Shown in pieces: positions 35,646-47,589 of a stretch of DNA of 64,000 nucleotides (position 1 is its first letter; each line of letters begins with the position of its first letter). Source of the stretch: Panulirus ornatus (taxonomy: Eukaryota > Arthropoda > Malacostraca > Decapoda > Palinuridae); the NCBI RefSeq assembly GCF_036320965.1, contig NC_092265.1, positions 442,001 to 506,000 on the forward strand. Reading direction: 5' to 3'. The position numbers and the translations under genes were made by a program. The notes under the pieces are model-generated. The model worked only from the letters and a program-made list of their open reading frames with translations, was not told the DNA's origin and did not search any database.

Positions 35646-36724
35646 TGCTTCCCTGATCAGGCTGAGGAGAGCACACCATCAGTAGCGTAGTACTTGTGGA
35701 TCATCAGTCTTCATGCTGAGGGAAACTTGAACATATCATTATGCAGTGCTGTAATGGTTGAACAGATCAATGTTCACTTACTGTACAGTGACGATTGAAC
35801 AGATTGGTGTTCACGAAGTCTGTAATGTGATCTACGTTTCTTATTGACTCAGATGACCTCATTTTCATGACCACGTATAACACGACGTTAGTGTACAGTA
35901 CTGGACGAGGGTACAGTAGCGAGCGGCTGTACACTACGGCACACGTTATGATGTGATGCACAATACGCGCGTATCCGGACGGTGTAGGTGGGAGTGTTGG
36001 CAACAGTCAGATGGCGGAGGGCTGGAGGGAAGGGGGGGAAGGGGCAGCTTGTGGTGCTTTTACGCCACACATTTACGCTCCTCACCTACCTTACCCCGTC
36101 GAACACTACTCTTCTTTTCACACCTGTTAACTAGGGAATATGGAAGATACTGAAATAACAGAAAAATTTGAGCATGAGAATCGTAAACGTAGTTGGCGGG
36201 GGCGGGGGTGCAACAGGCGGGCGGGCGGGCGGGCACTCGGCCGCTTGGATTCAAACCCAGGATGTTGTTGACCCCGCGAGAACAAAGCTTCTCCGCCAAG
36301 TCGACGGTGTCATGGAAGCTACTCACTTACACTGCTCTACCTTCACATCTCCACCATGCACGACATTCTCGTTTTATATCGACTCGTCCCAACACGACAT
36401 GTTGATCATGGTAGGTTGGCATGAGGTTGTAGTAGTCATGGGTGCTCCCGCCTGCCCACGCTCTGCTGCTGCTGCTGCTGCTGTCGTGTGGGAGTAACAC
36501 ATGTGTAATGTTTAGATGTTAACGGCACCACAATAGCTCTTTACGAGCTGATTTTGCGCTGATTCTAGCGAAAGTTAAGTGAATTATCTCGACTATATAG
36601 TGACTGGAGCACTGGTCCAGTCCCAGTGACTGGAGTACTGGTTCTGTATTCACGAAACATCAATGTCCCGTACGTACGTACTAGTATGTACCAGTCAGTA
36701 TCTATGATCACTGACCACCATATG
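35646..36724. other. No recognised gene
   Basis: It contains a GC-rich GGGCGGGCGGGC tract at about 36220-36236 and (CTG)6 at about 36464-36482. No coding exon is recognised. Confidence 0.4.
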
Positions 36725-36855
36725 TTGTAACTAGTGCTGTACCGCAAGGATCACTTGGTCTAGTTCTGCTTGTGACGTATATCAATGATCTAGAATTAGG
36801 TCTCACGATCAAAATCTAAATTTGCCGACGACTCGGAAGTAGGAGGTGGGATGAC

Positions 36856-36940
<85 letters not shown>

Positions 36941-37075
36941 TGTCAGCTCAGTCAGAAATATAGCAAATTAATTTCAAAGTAGACAAATGTAAAGCTTTGT
37001 ATTTTGGAAAAGAAATAAAAAATATGAATACATGATGCCTGGAAAGGTACTCTCAGAAGCACAGGAAGATAACAA
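36725..37075 (+). mobile_element. CR1/Jockey-type LINE RT remnant split by (GA)n
   Basis: The translation gives VPQGSLGLVLLVTYINDLE (RT motif B region) and, in another frame, KFADDSEVGG (motif C). After a (GA)n tract at 36859-36937 it gives INFKVDKCKALYFGKEIKN, the block that normally follows motif C. The order is exactly that of CR1/Jockey-group LINEs. Frameshifts and the microsatellite make it non-coding. Confidence 0.72.
36859..36937. repeat. (GA)n microsatellite inside the LINE remnant
   Basis: About 39 GA units located between two blocks of the same former RT gene. Confidence 0.95.
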
Positions 37076-37185
37076 TAACCTTGGCAATATTACCGGTATC
37101 TTAAGCCAGTAACTGAGGTGCCATATTTATCCCTGTAAGACCAGACTCTGAACAGTTCTGACCTCCAGTATATCATACTGACCAC

Positions 37186-37595
37186 CTCTAGGCTCGGGAA
37201 ATATATCATACTGACCACCACTAGGCTATGGAAATATATCATACTGACCACGACTAGGCTCGGGAAATATATCATACTGACCACCACTAGGCTATGGAAA
37301 TATATCATACTGACCACCACTAGGCTCGGGAAATATATCATACTGACCACCACTAGGCTATGGAAATATATCATACTGACCACGACTAGGCTCGGGAAAT
37401 ATATCATACTGACCACCACTAGGCTCGGGAAATATATCAAACTCACCACCACTAGGCTATGGAAATATATCATACTGACCACCACTAGGCTCGGGAAATA
37501 TATCATACTACACCACTAGGCTATGGAAATATATCATACTGACCACCTCTAGGCTCGGGAAATATATCATACTGACCACCACTAGGCTATGGAAA
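37186..37595. repeat. 33-bp minisatellite with alternating variants, about 13 copies
   Basis: The unit is GAAATATATCATACTGACCA then CCACTAGGCTCGG. Copies ending GGCTCGG and GGCTATG alternate along most of the array, giving a 66-bp higher-order repeat. Confidence 0.95.
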
Positions 37596-37668
37596 TATAT
37601 CTTACTAAGAACCCAACCACATGAGGATAACTTCAACAACCGGAATTATTATCAGTCCGGTATTATAA

Positions 37669-38236
37669 GCTCCCTGATGACCCACACATGTGTAGGTCCA
37701 GTGATGACCCACACATGTGTAGGTCCAGTGATGACCCACACATGTGTAGGTCCAGTGATGACCCACACATGTGTAGGTCCAGTGATGACCCACACATGTG
37801 TAGGTCCAGTGATGACCCACACATGTGTAGGTCCAGTAATGACCCACACATGTGTAGGTCCAGTGATGACCCACACATGTGTAGGTCCAGTGATGACCCA
37901 CACATGTGTAGGTCCAGTGATGACCCACACATGTGTAGGTCCAGTGATGACCCACACAAGTGTAGGTCCAGTGATGACCCACACAAGTGTAGGTCCAGTG
38001 ATGACCCACACAAGTGTAGGTCCAGTGATGACCCACACAAGTGTAGGTCCAGTGATGACCCACACAAGTGTAGGTCCAGTGATGACCCACACAAGTGTAG
38101 GTCCAGTGATGACCCACACAAGTGTAGGTCCAGTGATGACCCACACAAGTGTAGGTCCAGTGATGACCCACACAAGTGTAGGTCCAGTGATGACCCACAC
38201 AAGTGTAGGTCCAGTGATGACCCACACAAGTGTAGG
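37669..38236. repeat. 27-bp minisatellite, 21 copies in two blocks
   Basis: The unit is GATGACCCACACATGTGTAG then GTCCAGT. The first 10 copies carry ACATGTGTAG and the last 11 carry ACAAGTGTAG, with a single switch near 37956. Apart from one GTAATGAC copy the units are identical. Since 27 is a multiple of three, five frames are open along the whole array. Confidence 0.97.
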
Positions 38237-38747
38237 GCTGATCATTTTTGCTGGCCAGTAAACGTGTAGTCAGAGATGCTGCTCTCCGTGGAACTTACTA
38301 CTGGAGATTTTCACTATAGGAGACTTTCTACTGTTTATTGAAATCGTCAAGAAAGTTGCAGTTTGAGAAAATGTTGTACAGAGAGCAGGAATCTTATGCC
38401 AGGTGTGTCAGATGCTATGCTGACAGCTTACGATACAGTGATTAGAATGTGCTATACTGGAGACAGAGGGCCTGCAGCGTACTATGATTGGAACTTGCTA
38501 TATTTAGGGAAGCCTCTAATGTCGACTGCTCTGCAGTTGGTACGTAGAGAGTTTACCTTGTAAAGAGCTTACTAGCTATACGGATATTTGCCTCGTTGGG
38601 AAATTGCTACACAGATAAGCTGCTGTGAAGAGATGTACTTCTGGGACTTTCTGTGGGAAGCCACACAAGGAATACGTATACTGACTGCCAGGGTTGGTGA
38701 GAGTTGTTTAAACATAGATACTGATATGAATATTTCTTGTTACTACA
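38237..38747. other. No recognised gene
   Basis: Unique sequence without an identifiable feature. Confidence 0.4.
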
Positions 38748-38774
38748 CGCACACACACACACACACACACACAG

Positions 38775-38803
<29 letters not shown>
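38748..38803. repeat. (CA)n microsatellite
   Basis: About 28 CA units with one CAGA interruption. Confidence 0.95.
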
Positions 38804-38805
<2 letters not shown>

Positions 38806-38924
38806 GTAGAAAGAACTGTACACAAAGACAACTTTACTTTTCATGATGATGAAACGGTAGTTCATATCATTCATGTATAAGAGTTTCATACAGTCTCTTT
38901 CAACACTAAAACTAGTAAGTGTAC

Positions 38925-39035
38925 GATGGTACACCTGGTTGTGTGTAGTAAGGTACACCTGGCTGTGTGTAGTAGGGTACACCTGGCTGTGTGTAGGAAG
39001 GTATACTTGGCTGTGTGTGGTAAGGTACACCTGGC
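38925..39035. repeat. 24-bp minisatellite, about 4-5 copies
   Basis: The unit is GGTACACCTGGCTGTGTGTA plus GTAA, with small changes between copies. Confidence 0.9.
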
Positions 39036-39129
39036 GTCAGGCTGGTTGTGGTGGAGGGGAAGATAGCTGCGTATCTGGCAACATCTAACGGACAGTGGGG
39101 CAGAGTACTATTGTGCAGGTGTGCGTATG

Positions 39130-39130
<1 letters not shown>

Positions 39131-39162
<32 letters not shown>
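39131..39162. repeat. (GA)n microsatellite
   Basis: About 16 GA units. Confidence 0.95.
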
Positions 39163-39165
<3 letters not shown>

Positions 39166-39265
39166 ATGATACCGGTAGTTCCTAACAAAGATCACGAAAA
39201 TGGCAAATTAATGACATTCCAATCATGGTAAAGACAAGCATCGTCGTGCTACACCTCATTTCCCT

Positions 39266-39366
39266 CCCCAGCCATGCACACCCCACACCCTCCCCAGCCA
39301 TGCACACCCCACACCCTCCCCAGCCATGCACACCCCACACCCTCCCCAACCGTGCTCACCCCACAC
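39266..39366. repeat. 26-bp minisatellite, about 4 copies
   Basis: The unit is TCCCCAGCCATGCACACCCC then ACACCC. The last copy is diverged (AACCGTGCTC). Confidence 0.92.
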
Positions 39367-39546
39367 TCCGGGGAGGTACAAGTCCACTGGTCGTGGGGAA
39401 CAGAATGAGAATCCTGGGCTGCTTCTGGTGTTCCTGGTGATAGTCAGTCGAGGAGGTGGCTGCCAATCAGCCGCTCCATAATCTACTCTCGGCTGTCATT
39501 AGTGTGTCGTTCCCTTTCCACCACCCTCATTACCCCTACCCCAGTA

Positions 39547-39548
<2 letters not shown>

Positions 39549-39591
<43 letters not shown>

Positions 39592-39602
39592 GCGCGCGCG
39601 CG
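39549..39602. repeat. (CA)n-(CG)n compound microsatellite
   Basis: About 20 CA units pass into about 7 CG units. Confidence 0.95.
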
Positions 39603-42230
39603 TCCACTGCCATCCAACCTCACCTGCGACAGTCGCTGCCGGAAAGAGGCATTCACACCACCAGATTCCCTCCCTACTGGGGGATGTGTCTACTGGTTAC
39701 TGCCACGTACTAAGCAGATCTGCTGGGGACCCAGCTCTACTGCGAGAAGTTGTATGGGCGACCCATACTGGCACACCTGACCAAGTGACGAAGTCGTTAT
39801 GCGTAGTTTTCTTAGAATCACATATAAATGAATAGTAATATATATATATATATATATATATATACAAAACCCAATGGGTTTACTGGCTATGGAGCGGCTG
39901 ACAGTATGTAGGCAGCACCACCCAGGGCGGAGGACGAGACCATTATAGTTGGCCGGGTCTTCGGGGAGGTCCCCTACCGGCAGCAGGAGGTCTAGCGGAG
40001 CAGGCACGAGAGTGCTAGCTGTCTGCCACAGTAGCATGATAGATGGGGTTGGGGACGGCATGACAAGCTGGGTTGGAGGTGGCATAACAAGTGGAGTGGG
40101 ATAGCATGAGAGGACGAGGTGTGTGTGTGTGTGTGTGTGAGTTACTGGTGGGTCAAGTAAGGAACCTTGTTCTTCAGGTAATGCATAACATCTTAAACTT
40201 CCTCAGAAGAAGTTTTGATACAAATAAACATGTTATTATGAGAAAGTTGTCTCTCTTGATCGTATTATGTGGTAATGGCTGCCTTTTCCTCACTGCTGGC
40301 CTAATATGATACAATTACTCTTTTCTCGTTCACTGAGTATTGTTTATAGTATCAAGAATTCATCCGTTATATATTCAAGTGTAAATAATCCATTTTAGAA
40401 AGACGGCAGTATCTAATCTTGTCAGTTTAAGTGAGACGTGTAATGTATCCAGCCAGTATTGGTCAAGACCAGGTTAGCTCCTCCTCCCGGACTGGAGATG
40501 CAACAACGAAACGACGTTGTTTGACGGTACGCGGTCCAGCCCTCATTCGTCCAGGACACCGGCAACAGTCACCAGTCTTGTTTCTCAGTGTTTTCCAGTA
40601 ACTGGTAGAGTGAGGATAGGGTGAGGATGTGCCAGCCAGCAACTGGTAGGGTGAGGATGTGGTGTTATTAATGTCGTCACTCGCTACACTTAGGAGAGAT
40701 CAGCAAGATGAACATCGTTCTGCCACAAATACATGTTTGTATTACGATCAAGTTTATGTTATCAATACTGTATTATTCTGTTATTGTTTGCACATTCCCT
40801 AACCTCTTGATATATCATTTATAAAACGTAAACAATTACAAGTAATATTTGAATGCGCTTGTTTGTGTTCCAGTGGGACCGTAGTAGCTCAGTCTTTCTT
40901 GTAGATATTTACGTATATGTGGCAAATGATTCTTAGTCATATACGATATTTGTGTAGATAAGTGTGTCGAGCATGACTGTCTTGATGGATCAACATTCAC
41001 AGATGTTTGTTCTCTTTGATCGGCCGATGACGTCAGTAAACAAATGTGGGCGCACATCTGGTAGTCTTGGGCGCCATCCTGGAGGAGTGTATCCTAATAG
41101 GATATAAATCATTCCTGTCAAAGGATCCTTCCGTGCTCTCGGCCTTACCAGGATACCAGTGTTGTAAGAAAAAAACAAGGTTTCCTTAACGATGTGTTAG
41201 CGTGGGGCTGGGCGCCAGTGTCCGGATGAGCCAGCCAAGTGTTACCCAGACCTCACGTGGGGTCCAGCTGGGGAACGTCTGAAAAAAACTGACGTACAAC
41301 ATATTTATCTTTTTACAAGAGACTGTCCCTATGACACATATCAGAAACTGGAAAAGTTTTGCATGAGGTTAGAGCAGCGCTCGGCATGTGTCGTTGATAT
41401 TAATATGATATCAGATGTCGAACGGAGAGATAAGCATCACAGTCTGTCTGATCTCTGGTGGTGGCAAGGTTAGCTGTATGATCCGTTACCTCGTTTCCTG
41501 TGATGCCAGTAAGGGTTGTAACCTCATTTGGATCTGTGGCTTTGTTGGTGGGTGTGGTTCTGGTGTAAGTGTGGAGGTGGGGGTACCGTGCATAGCCATG
41601 ACTATCTTTCAACGAGGTGGAGTACAAAGGATTACTTCTGTCCCCTGGAAGCTGGAGGCAGAACGTCCTCCCAGGTGGAGGTCTGCTCGAGATACTAACG
41701 TGTGACCACCTGTGGTACATCTTATAAGGGTTGATGTCCAGGAACAAGACGATATCTGTGACTTGTTATGGTCAGTCACCAAATCAGAGGGTAAACAAGC
41801 TTTTGAAGAAATAGTGTAAATGCTGACACTTACGTGGGAGTAGGAATGGTGGTATTGTAAGTGTTGGTACTAATGTGGGTGTTACTATGTTAAATGTGGG
41901 CTTGGGGATGAGTGAGGTGGGGTATAGATGTGGGTGGTGGAGGCATTATGTGTCTTTATCTACACCTGGTACACCAGACGTGCTCATGGGCACCATAACC
42001 CATACTCTGCTGCAGGTGGACTCAAGTGGTTGGTGATAGTTACCTTGTTATCAGGGTTACCAACCATCACATGTTATATTAACCTAACCTGGATTAACAT
42101 ATCGCAGCCCAACCCAACGCCATGTGCATACAAATATGCAATACTAAGGTCATAGTTCAACTGATCCTCAGGTAGATTCGAACAAATAATCTTGTCCTGT
42201 ACGAGAAGCAGCGGTTATGTTTGGAATGAT
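39603..42230. other. No recognised gene, 2.6 kb
   Basis: It contains a short (TA)n at 39838-39864 and a near-duplicate phrase (AACTGGTAG-GTGAGGAT) at about 40600-40660. Open frames at 39690-40085 (-) and 41400-41747 (-) show no recognised domain. Confidence 0.4.
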
Positions 42231-44310
42231 AACTCTAGTGGATGTTGCTGGTGTAGCTGGTGTGTTGGTGTAGCTGGTGTGTTGGTGTAGCTGGTGTGCT
42301 GGTGTAGCTGGTGTAGCTGGTGTGCTGGTGTAGCTGGTGTGTTGGTGTAGCTGGTGTGCTGGTGTAGCTGGTGTGTTGGTGTAGCTGGTGTGCTGGTGTA
42401 GCTGGTGTAGATAGTGTAGCTGGTGTATTGGTGTAGCTGGTGTGCTGGTGTAGCTGGTGTAGATAGTGTAGCTGGTGTATTGGTGTAGCTGGTGTGCTGG
42501 TGTAGCTGGTGTAGCTGGTGTGCTGGTGTAGCTGGTGTGTTGGTGTAGCTGGTGTGCTGGTGTAGCTGGTGTGCTGGTGTAGCTGGTGTAGCTGGTGTGC
42601 TGGTGTAGCTGATGTGCTGGTGTAGCTGGTGTGTTGTGTAGCTGGTGTAGCTGGTGTAGCTGGTGTGTTGGTGTAGCTGGTGTGCTGGTGTAGCTGGTGT
42701 GCTGGTGTAGCTGGTGTGCTGGTGTAGCTGGTGTAGCTGGTGTGCTGGTGTAGCTGGTGTGCTGGTGTAGCTGGTGTGTTGGTGTAGCTGGTGTGCTGGT
42801 GTAGCTGATGTGCTGGTGTTGCTGGTGCTGGTGTAGCTGGTGTGCTGGTGTAGCTGATGTGCTGGTGTTGCTGGTGCTGATGTAGCTGGTGTGCTGGTGT
42901 AGCTGGTGTGCTGGTGTTGCTGGTGTAGCTGGTGTGCTGGTGTAGCTGATGTGCTGGTGTTGCTGGTGCTGATGTAGCTGGTGTGCTGGTGTAGCTGGTG
43001 TGCTGGTGTTGCTGGTGTGCTGATGTAGCTGGTGTGCTGGTGTAGCTGGTGTAGCTGGTGTGCTGGTGTAGCTGGTGTGCTGGTGTAGCTGGTGTGTTGG
43101 TGTAGCTGGTGTGCTGGTGTAGCTGGTGTGCTGGTGTAGCTGGTGTGTTAGTGTAGCTGGTGTGTTGGTGTAGCTGGTGTGCTGATGTAGCTGGTGTGTT
43201 GGTGTAGCTGGTGTGCTGGTGTAGCTGGTGTGCTGGTGTAGCTGGTGTGTTGGTGTAGCTGGTGTGTTGGTGTAGCTGGTGTAGCTGGTGTGCTGGTGTA
43301 GCTGATGTGCTGGTGTTGCTGGTGCTGGTGTGCTGGTGTAGCTGATGTGCTGGTGTTGCTGGTGCTGATGTAGCTGGTGTGCTGGTGTAGCTGGTGTGCT
43401 GGTGTTGCTGGTGTAGCTGGTGTGCTGGTGTAGCTGATGTGCTGGTGTTGCTGGTGCTGATGTAGCTGGTGTAGCTGGTGTGCTGGTGTTGCTGGTGTGC
43501 TGGTGTTGCTGGTGTAGCTGATGTGCTGGTGTTTCTGGTGCTGATGTAGCTGGTGTGCTGGTGTAGCTGGTGTGCTGGTGTAGCTGGTGTGCTGGTGTAG
43601 CTGGTGTAGCTGGTGTGCTGGTGTAGCTGGTGTAGCTGGTGTGCTGGTGTAGCTGGTGTGCTGGTGTAGCTGATGTGCTGGTGTAGCTGATGTGCTGGTG
43701 TTGCTGGTGCTGGTGTAGCTGGTGTGCTGGTGTAGCTGGTGTGCTGGTGTAGCTGGTGTGCTGGAATAGCTGGTGTAGCTGATGTGCTGATGTAGCTGGT
43801 GTGCTGGTGTAGCTGGTGTGTTGGTGTAGCTGGTGTGCTGGTGTTGCTGGTGCTGATGTAGATGGTGTGCTGGTGTAGCTGGTGTGTTGGTGTAGCTGGT
43901 GTGCTGGTGTAGCTGATGTGTTGGTGTAGCTGATGTGCTGGTGCTGATGTAGCTGGTGTGATGGTGTAGCTGGTATGTGGTGTAGCTGGTGTAGCTGGTG
44001 CTGGTGTAGCTGGTGTAGTTGGTGCTGATGTAGCTGGTGTGCTGATGTAGCTGGTGTGTTGGTGTAGCTGGTGTGCTGGTGTAGCTGGTGTAGTTGGTGC
44101 TGATGTAGCTGGTGTGCTGATGTAGCTGGTGTGTTGGTGTAGCTGGTGTAGTTGGTGCTGATGTAGCTGGTGTGCTGATGTAGCTGGTGTGATGGTGTAG
44201 CTGGTATGTGGTTTAGCCGGTGTAGCTGGTGTAGCTGGTGTAGTTGGTGCTGATGTAGCTGGTGTGCTGATGTAGCTGGTGTGCTGGTGTAGCTGGTGTG
44301 CTGGTGAACA
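42231..44310. repeat. 17-bp (9+8) minisatellite, 2.1 kb
   Basis: Two related subunits, CTGGTGTAG (9 bp) and CTGGTGTG (8 bp), alternate irregularly, mostly as a 17-bp unit with many dropped or extra subunits and GTTGCTGGTGCTGATG variants. The minus strand reads without a stop for 732 codons (44366-42168) as HQLHQHTSYTSTPATPAHQ-like peptide. The frame is open only because the repeat lacks stops in that frame, so I do not call a gene. Confidence 0.96.
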
Positions 44311-45254
44311 ATGTTTTCAGTGTATGTTACAAATCTTAGAGGCAGGTAACAGAACAGTAGAATCATCAGAAGAGATATGGCAGGTAAGGAACATCAGAAA
44401 GAATGAAGAAGAAAATTCAGATGATGGCTGATGAGAGAGGTGCAGGAGAGGGCGAGAAGAGAAGAAAAGGAAAGGTAGAGAGGGAGGATGTGTGTTGAGG
44501 TAGGGTTGTGTAGTGTGAGTGGTTAGTGGGGGTAAGCCAGGCCTCGCCATCACTTGCTTCAAGGTCGTCTGCCAGCAGTGGTGGCTGCTCCACACTTCTC
44601 TCGTCACATCAGCATTGGCAGAGCAAGCAGGAGCAGGTCCAGCCCGGGGAGAAGCAAGAGGAAGAGCAGCAGCATTTCATGAGGGAGCAGCAACAGCAGG
44701 AACAGAAGATCCAGCAGTATCTATCACATGTGAGGATGTCTATACCCAGAAACAAACACAGCAACACACAGCCAGACCAGGAGGGTCGCCGCCACTACTG
44801 GTGTAGTCCACATCATGTGTCTGTCTGGTCAGTCTGCCTCAGGGCGCCGCCCTCACCTCCCTACACTTGACACGTCCGTATGGCCAGCCCGCTGTGCCCT
44901 GCGATAATGATGATGATAACATTAACCATAATCATAATGATGATGATAGTAATATTAACCATAATCATGATAATAATGATCATAATTATGATAATGACAT
45001 TGACTTACTTATAGCCGAAGTTAAGACAATATCATGAAAGAAACAACATAAAATGGTCGATGGGTAAGAAGTATGTTTTCTTTTTCCGTTATAACAACTT
45101 TCTACATCTGGCTTGCTAGCCCGGCAGGAGGAGGTAGGCAACGGACGTTGGGTACAACAAGTGGGCTCCGGCAGGGTCCTTGTGTTGTCAGAAAGGGATG
45201 AATGGCGTGTGTGGAGTTAGTAAAGCTCATTAAATACATACATACATAGGTACA
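44311..45254. other. No recognised gene; ATG/ATA-rich simple repeat
   Basis: A Gln/Glu-rich open frame (44526-44870, +) has EQQHFMREQQQQEQKIQQYL but no recognised family. An imperfect (ATAATGATG)n-type repeat lies at about 44905-45000. Confidence 0.4.
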
Positions 45255-45430
45255 TTTTTTTTCTTTCTACATGAAAGCTAAGATGGCACAGGCAACTGAA
45301 TACCCAAGCCTATGCCGTCTCATAAACGATATAATTATCAACCAAGTTTTAGTGGAGGATGAACTTCTGGGTTGACTAACTGCCGCTACCAGGATTCGAA
45401 CCCATCCGCTCGACCCTAGGCGGCCCGTGA
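45255..45430 (-). mobile_element. tRNA-derived SINE, copy 2 (inverted)
   Basis: The reverse complement has GGGTTCGAATCC (B box; GTTCGAATCC maps to 45392-45401), then TGGTAGCGGCAGTTAGTCAA, CCAGAAGTTCATCC and TTGGTTGATAA. This follows the same block order as the SINE at 22449-22608. It ends in an A-rich simple repeat. Confidence 0.68.
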
Positions 45431-46417
45431 ATGTGTTATGGTCAGGAATGGTGATGCTACACCACCGGAATTCATGTTGTGTCTCTTGGAAGGTAATGTA
45501 GGAGGGATCGAGGATGGTCTTACATGCCACTTTGCTGCACCTTTTTTAGTTGTCCACATGTTGTGCAGTAGGTTAGAGAGGAGGACGACTAGTTCGGGTG
45601 GGTATCTATGATAAGTTTGAGAAAATTTTAAGGAGAAACGATTGGCTGATGATGGTACTGATGATTGGCTTCCAGTTAGTCGTTCAAAATGATTGGGCTG
45701 AACACTTGCCTGGAGGGGACTGGGACCTAGTGAGACATGAAGGGGTGGGACTGCATTAGAAAATAGGTTAATACGATTTTTGTTTGACGGACACTTGAGT
45801 GGTGGTGGTGTGTAGGTTGACGGACACTTGAGTGGTGGTGGTGTGTAGGTTGATGAGGGTGTCGTGGAGGGCGATATAGTGGGAACAGGTGTTGTAACGG
45901 TAATGTCCGTGGTAGGGACGTTGACTTGTTATCACTGAGCAGCCAGCCATCACGTCATCATTCATAAGGATGAGGAAACACAACACGTGTAGATGTAAGT
46001 GTGCGTATTTATGAATAATGCAGTATCTGGTTGGGTGGATAGGTATGTAGGTGTATGCAGTGTGTGGGAATATACTGGTGACTGAATTTAGGTAGTTATG
46101 TGATGCGGTTTGGGTGTTGTACACCGCAATACGCGTCCTTCACACCTGGACTTTTACACAGATTTCAAAGTTTCGTGATCACCTCGCACGTGTCACTGCC
46201 ACTTGCTGGGAGCCTGTACCAAAGTACCGTTGGAACGTTGACAACACAGTTGCCCGGCTTCCCGTCACCCTTCACTACAATGATTAGGTCCCTTCTACCT
46301 CAAGCCCAACCTCGTGGACCTGCCTCAACCCTAGCACCCTGCCCTCTACCCCCTACCAAAATCTCCCACCTACAGGAGGCGAAGGAGGCCGGACATTCCC
46401 CGAGTTATCTTATGTTA
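45431..46417. other. No recognised gene; one short duplication
   Basis: A 34-bp phrase, TTGACGGACACTTGAGTGGT then GGTGGTGTGTAGG, occurs twice at about 45783-45851. The open frame 46100-46564 (+) runs into the next minisatellite and is unrecognised. Confidence 0.4.
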
Positions 46418-46524
46418 AAGAGTCTCCAGGTCGTTGATGGTGAGTCCTGTCTCCAGGTCGTTGATGGTGAGTCCTGTCTCCAGGTCGTTGATGGTGAGTC
46501 CTGTCTCCAGGTCGTTGATGGTGA
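46418..46524. repeat. 27-bp minisatellite, 4 copies
   Basis: The unit is GTCTCCAGGTCGTTGATGGT then GAGTCCT. Confidence 0.94.
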
Positions 46525-46689
46525 CAGTACTGATGTTGGTAGTGAGTGTTGTGGTGAGAGGTGACTAGTCATGTGGGAGGTTTACCATGGTATACCACAG
46601 TAGCCAGTCACTCCCCTGACCACAGTCGTCCTGTGTCATTTTACTTGGCAATATAGTACGTTGTACTTTGTGCCAGGCTTCACGAGAGG

Positions 46690-47235
46690 CAAGTGTACAA
46701 CATCACAGGTCATGATGGTGTCCCATATGATAAACAATATCTCCCAAGTTTGTTAAGAATATTTTTCTTCGGCAGTCCACGTTGATGGTCGGCCATAAGT
46801 ATGTTATCTTCCAGGAAGTCAACGATTTTGTTTCTAAATTTTGTTGTTAACAATTTTCCTCAGACTGAAGTTAGGTTGACAGGACGGTACTGTGACGTGC
46901 CTTTCCTACAAGACTTTTTCGAAAGTTGCCGAGACATTCTTTTGTCACTTTTCTTTCCTGTAACGATTTGTTGAATTCTTGAATATTTTAGTGATGGGAA
47001 CTGTTTGCTGGCTGTTTTGTTTTAATGTTCTGGGGAAATCATCATTTGACCAGTTGATTTGTTCGGATTTTGTCTGTCTATATATTTAAGTATTTCATGA
47101 TGTCTCGTATTTTCTATGTCCAAGTCTTCACTTTCGGTGCCCAGATATACGTTTTGTTTTACATGAATCAGACAAATTTTGAAAATAAACTATGAATCGT
47201 AATCCATGTTTAGAAGGGAAGCCATTTCCCTCTCA
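46690..47235 (-). mobile_element. CR1/Jockey-type LINE RT remnant
   Basis: Minus-strand translation in shifting frames gives, in order: NEREMASLLN; YIDRQNPNKSTGQMMISP; QYRPVNLTSV-GKLL; RNKIVDFLEDNILMADHQRG; and CDVVHLPLVK. These match the N-terminal RT blocks of Jockey-group LINEs (E-A-LN-F, NKSTGPD-I-P, NYRPVSLTSV-GKLLE, IVDFLE-N-L-D-QHGF, DVVYLDF-KAF). Several stops and frameshifts show it is extinct. It covers a different part of the protein from the other three remnants. Confidence 0.75.
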
Positions 47236-47589
47236 TTTGTAGTTAAAATGCTCTTTTGATATGATGATGGACCTAAGGTTGGATCCAAATGAGCCCAGGG
47301 TCCTTTCCCTGGAGATGATACAGTGTACAGTACATGGTGTGTTCATCACAGGATACCAAGTGGTGTTTGGCATTTACAAATCATCAGACTTGGAAAGGCT
47401 GAGCGATGCTCTCTCCTTGAAAGTAATGTTATAATCTGATTCTCTGAAGGATCAGAGAACCATCAGGCCTGGTGCCTCCAAGGAGCTGAACCATCGAGAA
47501 ACTCGCATCCAACGCTGACTCTAAATATTAAGAAGAAAGATTTTTCAGAAAGATTTCCATGTCTCTGACGATCGTTTTGAGATAATTTG
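47236..47589. other. No recognised gene
   Basis: Unique sequence; it may contain more of the decayed LINE upstream of the recognised blocks. Confidence 0.4.

Noticed and set aside
36220..36330. B-box-like GGGTTTGAATCC on the minus strand (possible tRNA)
   Set aside because: I could not pair a credible acceptor stem or TPsiC arm, and there is no clear A box. It may be a SINE trace or chance.
37605..38269. Five overlapping ~190-codon frames on both strands
   Set aside because: They follow from a 27-bp repeat unit, a multiple of three with no stop.
42168..44366. 732-codon minus-strand frame, His/Gln/Thr-rich
   Set aside because: It is the translation of the 9+8 bp array. Codons follow the DNA repeat exactly, and the flanking residues show no family.
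44526..44870. Gln/Glu-rich coiled-coil-like ORF
   Set aside because: Low-complexity composition, no family, and several overlapping frames. Not enough to call a gene.
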